Below are positions 56,695 to 64,000 of a stretch of DNA of 64,000 nt, piece by piece. The stretch comes from Halicephalobus mephisto (taxonomy: Eukaryota > Nematoda > Chromadorea > Rhabditida > Panagrolaimidae). Location: the NCBI GenBank assembly GCA_009193035.1, contig SWDT01000202.1, positions 1 to 64,000 of the forward strand, written 5' to 3'. The notes under the pieces are model-generated. The model was not told the DNA's origin and did no database searches. It saw only the letters and a list, made by a program, of their open reading frames with translations. Each line of letters starts with the position of its first letter. Within the stretch, counting starts at the first letter, position 1. The position numbers and the translations under genes were made by a program.

Positions 56695-59600
56695 CTATTG
56701 CTGGAGGACACAGTACCTTTCGCACTCCGACTTCGAGTCGAATCTGTTTCCGTTGCCGCCGCAGCCGTGGTGGAAGAAGAGTTTGCACTTCTTGTCTTGG
56801 ATACTGTAGTAGTACTGTAAATTAGTCTTGGGGGATGGTTCGTCTTCTCTGCAAACTCGGCCTTCTGTGGGTTTCAGATGACAGAGAGATTTGTCCAAAG
56901 TTGTTTTTGTTTTGGAACGTCGACCTTCGATTTCAAAAGGATCTTCTGCAGAGTCGATTCTCACATGACCGTCTTCAACAAGACTTTCTGGAGATTTCAT
57001 GCTGGAGAAAATTATTTCACGAAGTTTATCATGACGATCAACAGGTTTCAGAAACATGTGGCCATAAGGCACTTCCTGACCGCCTAAGGGCATCTCCGCC
57101 GGAGGAACAGCTATCGGACCAGAGGCGTCCGGATAGCCATTCGGAGTCAATCCAGAAGCTCCTCCAGGGACTCCAGAAGTTCCAGAAACTCCAGAAGTTT
57201 CAGAAACTCCAGAAGCTCCTTCAGAAGTTCCTCCAGAAACTCCAGAAGTTCCAGAAATTCCAGAAGCGTCATTTCCGCCGAATTCCGCGACAGTTTCGCC
57301 TTCAACATTGTTTTCGAGTTCTTCAGGAGCTAAAATTACTCCATTTTTATATTATTTTAAAATTTAAAAAAGTGAAAATTTTTAAATAAATATCTCAAGA
57401 AAAATTTTTTAAAACTTTTAAAATATTAAATTCACAAAATTCTGAAAATGAAGATTTCCTAATGGATTCTGGAACGTTTTACAAATTTTTATGAAATTTT
57501 TAGATTTTTGAATTTTCTATAATTTTATTAATAAAAATACAAACTTACCGATAGGGGCACGGGGTTTGGGAGTGCTCAGTTTTGGGGGTTTGGGATCGCT
57601 GGGGAGGGAACCTCGTTCGACGATTTCTCCGGGATTCGCCCGACGATGGCCGAAATAAGGGGCATCGACGGGGGGAGGAGGGATGTTGCTTGCTTGGATC
57701 GCCAAAGGACAACAAAGTCTGACATCTCTTTCGAGATCCATGGAACAATAGTATCCTTTAGGACAAAGTTCATGACCATCGAAACCAGCTCCACAAGATT
57801 TAGCTTTTCCGTTGGATTCTAGAAGAGCGTCAGATCCGTCGGGACACATGTTCTCCGGGAGAGGGATACTGATAGGGTTAGAACCTCCAGAACCTCCAGA
57901 TGACTGAGAAGTTTCTGCAGAAGAGACTCCAGAAGACGGCTGAGAATATTCATGGTTAATTTCACCTGATTCAGCAGCCGAAGGAACAGAGTTCACAGGT
58001 TGTGCTCCAGGACTGGCTCCAGAAGCAGGTACTGTAGAAGCCCCACTAGGGTTAGCTCCAGAAGCAGGTACTGTAGATTCTCCACTAGGGTTAGCTCCAG
58101 AAGTAGGTACTGTAGATTCTCCACTAGGGTTGGCTCCAGAAGTAGGTACTGTAGATTCTCCACTAGGGTTGGCTCCAGAAGCTGGAACAACGGAATCTCC
58201 TCCGGGACTTACTGCAGGAGCGTCGTATCCATCACCGCCTTGTTCTGTAGCTACTCCGTGGGCGTGATGGTGTTCGTGATGATGATGATGTCCATTGGCA
58301 TTACCAGCAGAACTGATGAAAGGTTTTCTTCTGATTTCTTTTTTTCTTGAAGTTAAAATTGATTGAAGATTAATAGGATCTTCAGGACAACAAACATCAG
58401 GAGGTCCTTGTCTACAGTAATATCCAACAGGACATCCGATAGAATCCGCTTGATTTCCGCAAAGAACAGGAGCATTTTCGCCTAAGGGCAATTTTCCCCC
58501 AGGACATCTTCCAGGAAGAACTTTAGGCTGTTCTGTGGTCGTCGTAATCACAATTCCAAGTTTACAACGTTGTTCACATCCTGATTTCGTGGCGAAATTG
58601 TTAGAATTTCCTCCACATCCAGAATAATAAAAAAGTCTACAACTGTCGACTTTGATGTCGTAGAAGTACCTCAAATGGGCTTCGTTGCAGGACCCTTTAT
58701 CGACGACTTGAGTACATGGATTCACTCTCAAGTGGGCCAATTTGTCAACAGATCCCGCTCTGGATATCTGAGTGACGGGTTTGTCGTCGAATCTGAGGGG
58801 CTTCGTAATGTGGTCGATGGAGAAGGCGGTCGGAGGAAGGGCCTGACGTCTGAATCTCTTCAAAGTCTGAATATGGATCTGTGTCGGAATTGATTTATAT
58901 CCATGTTTAACTTCTTCTCCGTCATAACCACCGAATATATGAGTGTCATAAGGATCGTCAGCGTTGGGACAACAGAAAAAGTCCATTCCGTTGAAGTAAC
59001 AGACGCTGTTTTGGGGACATTGGTTCTTCCCCGGAAGACACATGACCGATCTTCCGTCGGCGTACTTCATCTCATCCAATCCATTGGGACAGACAGGGAT
59101 TCTGGGAGCTTCGGTAGGTTCTTCCGGAAGATTTATGCCTTCAGGAACACCTCCTGAAAGAAGATCGAAATCATTTACCAAATCGATATCCTTGTCCTTG
59201 GGAACATTCGCGACTCCTCTCTGTTTCGGAGATCCATCTTGATAGTTCAATCCACCCTGAGGGGACGGGGCAATGATGCTTTGAGATTCCTTTCCAGTAG
59301 GGGTCATTTTAGGCAAAGCAGGTTCTGCTCCATATCCAGAAGTCTTCGGAACTTCCGGAGCAGCTGGAGCTTCTGGAGCTTCCGGAGCAGCTGGAGGTTC
59401 TGGAGCTTCTGGAACTTCTGAAGCAGCTGGAGGTTCTGGAGCAGCTGGGGCTTCTGGAGCCGGGGGTTCTGGAGCAGGTTGATTTGGAGCAGAAGCTGGA
59501 GGATTATCAGGAAGTTCTTGAATCTGGTTTCCGTCGTAACTTTCAACGTTGGTAGAACCCTTCTGAACAGGTGGTGGAAGAGGTTTCTTTTGTGGTTTGT

Positions 59601-62600
59601 CGGATCTTTGTTTTGGAATAATTCTGATTCCGAGATTACAGACATTTTCACAGTCTCTCTGGGTTTCGAAACGATTGTCGTTTCCGCCGGATCCTCTGAA
59701 GACCATCTGTTCGCATCTGAGGTTCTTGGGGTTGAAGTACCAGCTGGGGAAGTACCCTTTGCCCGATCCGCCGTCCTTGGGTCGTTTGCATCTCTCCGGA
59801 AGAGCCGCAGTTGCCGCAGGCAATCCACATTTATTTTCGCAAGAATTTCTATCAAGAAAATTATTTGCATTTCCTCCACAAGATCCATATGAAAATTCTT
59901 GACAAAATCCTTTTTCAGCATTATAGAAATATCTTGGAATAAAATTTGTACAATTTCCAGCATCTGGAGGAAGAACACAAGTTTCGTCTTCCTGAACAGG
60001 GACCTGAGGCGGACCAAACACCTCAGGCAAGACCCCCGGGGACGGTTTCGTCGGCAATGGCCGGGGTTTGAAGGCCGTTGTTGAAACAGTCGTTGGAGGA
60101 ACAGTACTCTCAACTAAAACAACAACAATTATAAAAACTATTAAAATTATTAAAATTTGAGCTTGCAGAATGTAAATAACACACTTCAAAAAAATTAGTG
60201 CAAAAAAAAAAGCAAAAAAATTATGCAAAAAAAAAAAAGAAAAAAAGGACTGAAGCTGTGCACGAAGAAGAAGAAGAAGCAAAACGGTTTGGAGCTCCCA
60301 ATAGTCAACTGAAAACCTTTTGATGTCGTCGATGAAGGGGTCGATGAAGTTGTATTTTCTGTGATTTTTTCAATTCGAACTTCATTTTTGATCAAATCAG
60401 CTTTTGTCGGAAAAATCTTAGTTTCTCCAGAATTCCTATTTTCCTCATTAGTTATTTCAATCAAATCAGATTTTTTAACAAATCCATCAACAAGTCCATC
60501 GACGGATCCATCGATGACTCTATCAACGACTTCATCGATAGATCCATTAACAAGTCTGTCAATAGACTTATTAACAGATTTACCGACAAATCCATCGATG
60601 AGTTCATCGACGGGTCCATCAACGGATCCATCAATCAAGCTATCAGGCAAAGTAATCGGTTTACGACCAATTGAATTACCAATCAACTGAATTTCTCTGG
60701 AAGCAAAGGCAGAAGCAGAGTTGGAACTCTCAGGATTACCTGGGGGTGCAATCGGGCTTCGAACATTTGATTTTTCTCCAAAAACTTTATACTCTCCACC
60801 CGAACTTGGGGATACTGTAGATTTCTCTTCAGGAGTTTTTGTCGTTCTTTCAGCAGTCAAAACAGAATCAGGTCCATATCCCGGAGCTTGGGGTTCTCCT
60901 TCTTCCTCTTCCGGAAGCAACGAAGCAGTTTCATGACCAGAAGCAAGAACTTCTTCTTCGTGACCTTGTTCAGAATGAGGAACAATCGTCTCCAAACCTT
61001 CTACTGTAGTCTCAGAATTTTCTACCGTAGTCCCAACTTCCACTGTAATCTCAGAATTTTCTACCGTAGTCGTTGGAACTTCTGTAATGACTTCTACCGT
61101 AGTCGTTGGAGCTACTGTAGTGACTTCTACCGTAGTCGAAGGGCTTGCAGTAGAAGTAGATTCAATCGGTTTGATCTTGATCATCCCATCACGAGTGTTC
61201 TGAATCGCTTCCATGTTGTAAGATCCACCTTTAGGTTTCGCAACATTAGCCGGCCACAAATCTTGAGGATGAGGAACCACAGGATGCGGAGGTTCTGGAG
61301 TAAATCCAGGAACAACCGGAGGTTGAGGAGGAATATATTGACTATTAATATCTTTTGGTGGATTTTGATAATCCAATCTAACAGGAGGATTAGGAGGTTG
61401 ATACGGCGAAATATTTGAATGTTCCTTGATGGAAGCTTCATTGAATATAGGTTGAGCAAATTGTTTTCCAACATCAACAGGAGGGAGTTTCGGGGGTAAC
61501 TGAGGGGGATGGGGTTGAAAATGAGGTACTTGTGCAATTGGTTTCAAAGGAACAGATTTCTCCACAGGAATTTGCGGAGAAGGAAGTGCTGGAAAAGTGA
61601 CATGTTTGGCAAAGTGATAATAAAAAAGTGCAAAAAAAAAATAAATTATTTAAAAATAATTATCAAAAAACTTGGAGGAACTGTGTAATTTTCGAGGTAC
61701 TCAACAAGGACACAAAATTGATCCCCAAAGTACTCAAAAAAACCACATAATCAGTCCTCAAGAAATTCGAAAAATGTGCAAAAGCAAAAATTTCTCCCTG
61801 TGGTCTCCACGTACGTCGAGTCGTCGATTCAGAAGTGCCCTCAGGGGCATTTGTTGGAACGAACACTACTGGTTTTCTCGATGGTACTTCCGAAATCCTC
61901 GAGAACACCGAAGATCCAAGACCTTCCGATGTCGTTGTCGAAGGTGCAAAAGTGCTAGCAATACCTACAGTAGGCAATGGAGAGCCCATAACAGACGTCC
62001 TATTTTGTTGTTGAACAAAAACCTGTGATGTATGTCTTTGTTCAACAAACGGCCAAACAGGAACTCTCTGTGCAGGTTGTAAAGGTGCTTGAGTGCTCTG
62101 AATCAAACCAAAAGGTTCTCGCGTGTATAATGAAGTCCGTGAAAGTGCTGGTGTTTGAGAAATAAAGACAGTACTTTGAACAGGAGGTCTCGTCTGAACA
62201 TATGAAGGTGTAGAAGAGGGTGTAGGACGAGGAGGTCTCGTCTGAACTGGTGGCGGAGGGGGTCTCGTCTGAACAGGTGGCGGAGGTGGGGGTTGTGTTT
62301 GAGGAGATGGTACCTTAGTGACAGGAACATGCACAATTTCCTCTCTTTCAGGAACTCCTGGAAGGATTCAAGGGTGCCATACAGTAATGTTAAAATTTCG
62401 AACATTTTAGTTTCAGAAATGTGATTCAAAAACAAAAGGATATACAGTAGGATTCGTGATTAAATTGTTCGAGAAAAAATTTTTAAACTTAAACTTACGT
62501 GAAAATCTAGCACAGTGAATTTCGCATTCTCTTCTGGAGTAGAAGTGGTTTCTGTTTCCGGCACATCCGCCGTACTGGAAGGGCTCGCATTCCCCTCGGT

Positions 62601-64000
62601 CCGAGTTGAAGTGCCACCGTTCGACGAACTTCTTGCACGGGCCGGGGTCGACGGGTTGGGAGCACTTTTCCCCGAGATCCCCTCTGACCGGGATGGAAGC
62701 CGGGGGAGGAGGAGGAACCTTCGACGGGACAACATTCGGAATTCCTCTCTGAGAAGGCTGAACAGGAAGATTCGGAGTGGAAATGACATTAGGACCCGGA
62801 GGAGATGGAGGAGCTGGGGGTTGAGCAGGAGCCGGAGGAGACGGACGAATAGTTCTTGGCATGGAAACTTCCGGAGATGGTGGAGGAGGATGAGGCAAAG
62901 GTTCCCTCGGAGGAGGTCTCGGAAGGGTCGGAGGAAGGACCTGAGGAGGCAGTTGGCTCGGGAGCACGGGACAGACGCATTCCTGACATCCTTGTCTGTT
63001 CGAGAAGATAATACAAGGTTCCACACAGCGATTGACATCCAACGGAGGACAATGAGGTTCAGGAGTGAATTCTAAAGTAACATCATTGTTATAAAAACTC
63101 AAAAAATTAGTTTTTTTACGAAATTTTTTCAACACGAACATCTACAACTTTCTAAAAACTCAGCTTACGTGGTAATTTTAACTTTCTGACGTTGTTATTT
63201 AGTAATTTTACAAAATCCCACAATTATAAAAACCCGGGAATCGGCATTACTACGAAACTGTCTCGATACGAATTTCTAAAAAGTTCCAAAAACAGCTTAT
63301 ATGAAAAATTCAACTTTACGTTACTTTCTAGGACTATATCTTTTCTAAATAGATCTAAACACTCTTAAATCACGGTTATACAGAGTACGAAACCCTCCAA
63401 GGTTAAAAATTATATATGAAAGCACCACGTACTGCAATAATCATCATTAACTCCACAGTACTCGGTCGAACACGGCTAAGTTTGATTACAAAGTGAAAAT
63501 TTTAAAATTGATATATGAAAACTTACTCGGAACAAGAGGTGGATGCTGGGGAGGTGGAGGACAGCTGCAGAATGGACATCCGCGATTATCTTGGACGACT
63601 TGACATTGGGTGACGTCACAATGAGGGGTTGGAGGACATCTGACACGGACACAAGCGGATCTGCATTCGGTAATGGTGGCGAAGTTGTTTCCGTTACCTC
63701 CACATCCACCGTACTCGAATGGACGGCATTCGTTGGATTCAGCGTCGTAGGCGAATCTTTGGAAAATTCCGGAACATTCTCCGATTTCAATTGGATGTTC
63801 GCAAATGTTCAATGATGGTGTAACTACTGAAATTTAAAAAATTAAAATTTTAAAATAAAAAAATTAAGCAGGCTTCAAGCGCCAGAAAAAAGCAAAATTT
63901 TTAAAGAATCTGAAATTAAAAAAGCATTTACGCAATTCGACGTTGAGCGAAGTCGAACCAGCCGGCGTAGCAAGCGTTGTCGCAGGCGTCGTTGTCGTAC
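56695..64000 (-). CDS. Large secreted multi-Kunitz / lustrin-cysteine-repeat protein, 5' end beyond window
   Basis: Exons 63932-64000 (partial), 63527-63826, 62499-63071, 61815-62357, 60317-61588, 57549-60113 and 56695-57329. Every intron is phase 1, giving about 1,985 residues here. Domains in order: Thr-rich linker; Kunitz 1 (CEHPIEIGEC...FEYGGCGGNGNNF); Cys-rich CPPTPHCDVTQC; a second one (CPPLDVNRC); Kunitz 2 (CSQPVDPGPCKKF); Pro- and Thr-rich stretches; Kunitz 3 (CVLPPDAGNCTNF); Kunitz 4 (CKRPKDGGSGKGYF, two Cys missing); lustrin-type Cys repeats (CPNGLDEMKYADGRSVMC; CPGGKLPLGENAPVLC; CPDGSDALLESNGKAKSC) with Kunitz 5 between the first two; Gly/Ser linker; Kunitz 6, ending CERYCVLQQ and a stop. 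Kunitz 2 (P1 Lys) and 6 (P1 Arg) look able to inhibit trypsin-like proteases. Extracellular-matrix or cuticle role is inferred. The 60317 donor (GTTTTC) is the weakest junction. Confidence 0.85.
58015..58195 (-). repeat. Coding 39-bp repeat (GANPSGESTVPTS)
   Basis: Four to five copies of a 13-residue unit (GANPSGESTVPTS) in the Ser/Gly-rich linker of the Kunitz protein. Copies are nearly identical at DNA level, indicating recent slippage or unequal exchange. Confidence 0.85.
59360..59500 (-). repeat. Coding Pro/Ala/Glu-rich repeat
   Basis: The minus strand encodes repeats of PEAPEPPAAPEAPEAPAAPE type in a linker after Kunitz 4, made of GCTGGAGCTTCTGGA words on the plus strand. Confidence 0.8.
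60475..60650 (-). repeat. Coding 12-nt/24-nt repeat encoding Asp-Gly-Ser-Val-type amphipathic repeats
   Basis: Minus strand encodes a run of four-residue steps such as DGSVDGPVDELIDGFV and GSIDEVVDRVIDGSVDGLVD. Hydrophobic residues recur every fourth position alternating with Asp/Gly or Lys/Ser. Confidence 0.75.
63072..63526. other. Kunitz-gene intron
   Basis: AT-rich intron with unique sequence and a copy of the GATATATGAAA word near 63510. No other feature seen. Confidence 0.4.

Noticed and set aside
56835..57389. 184-aa plus-strand ORF opposite the Kunitz gene (and others at 59304-60113, 60888-61418, 62515-63075)
   Set aside because: Antisense shadows of Cys/Pro/Gly-rich coding exons; the minus strand has domains and phased introns.

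Overview
This is a window of nuclear DNA from a nematode, most likely a rhabditid (Caenorhabditis-like) worm. The reasons are short introns (about 43-60 bp) alongside very AT-rich repeat-filled ones, U-rich 3' splice sites ending TTTTCAG or TTTTTAG directly before start codons (a trans-splicing pattern), a tight co-directional gene cluster with 100-230 bp gaps that reads as a nematode operon, and gene content (dpy-30, rnp-1, odr-2-like Ly6, CHK-kinase-like, multi-Kunitz protein) typical of worms. I cannot name the species. All gene models were spliced by hand from codon phase and splice signals. Gene names come from remembered family sequences, not from searches.

Layout. 1-21.5 kb: on the minus strand, the partial 5' part of an odr-2-like Ly6 gene. 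Two shared Ly6 exons (557-633, 1841-1955) lie downstream of at least three alternative first exons (2495-2564, 6904-6979, 16177-16303), all ending in phase 1. The rest is AT-rich intron or promoter DNA full of tandem and fold-back repeats. 21.5-25.7 kb (-): DHTKD1-type 2-oxoadipate dehydrogenase E1. 26.6-28.05 kb (+): two alternative 5' coding exons sharing one membrane-tail exon. 28.3-34.4 kb (-): a five-gene operon-like cluster in the order unknown 162-aa protein, natc-1 (NAA35), mrps-2, dpy-30, rnp-1. 34.5-35.1 kb: a TA-flanked palindromic MITE just upstream of the cluster. 35.4-40.9 kb: no convincing gene; a LINE 3' fragment, duplicated non-coding blocks and a two-hairpin satellite. 41.0-46.3 kb (+): a 12-TM major facilitator transporter. 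46.4-47.8 kb (-): a 96-aa glycine-zipper membrane protein, convergent with it. 48.5 kb (-): tRNA-Val(AAC). 51.1-55.8 kb (+): a CHK/ecdysteroid-kinase-like protein whose HGD motif reads HSA; its first four exons lie between arms of a long inverted repeat. 56.7 kb to beyond the right edge (-): a large secreted Kunitz plus lustrin-type cysteine-repeat protein with low-complexity linkers.

How the genes relate. The operon cluster combines housekeeping functions: NatC N-terminal acetylation, mitochondrial translation, H3K4 methylation and RNA binding. DHTKD1 works in mitochondrial lysine catabolism. The Ly6 and Kunitz proteins are extracellular or surface products. Nothing suggests that the neighbouring non-operon genes form one pathway. 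The most unusual material is the repeat architecture (several unrelated hairpin families, some touching splice sites), the modular first exons, and the CHK-like protein with an altered catalytic loop.
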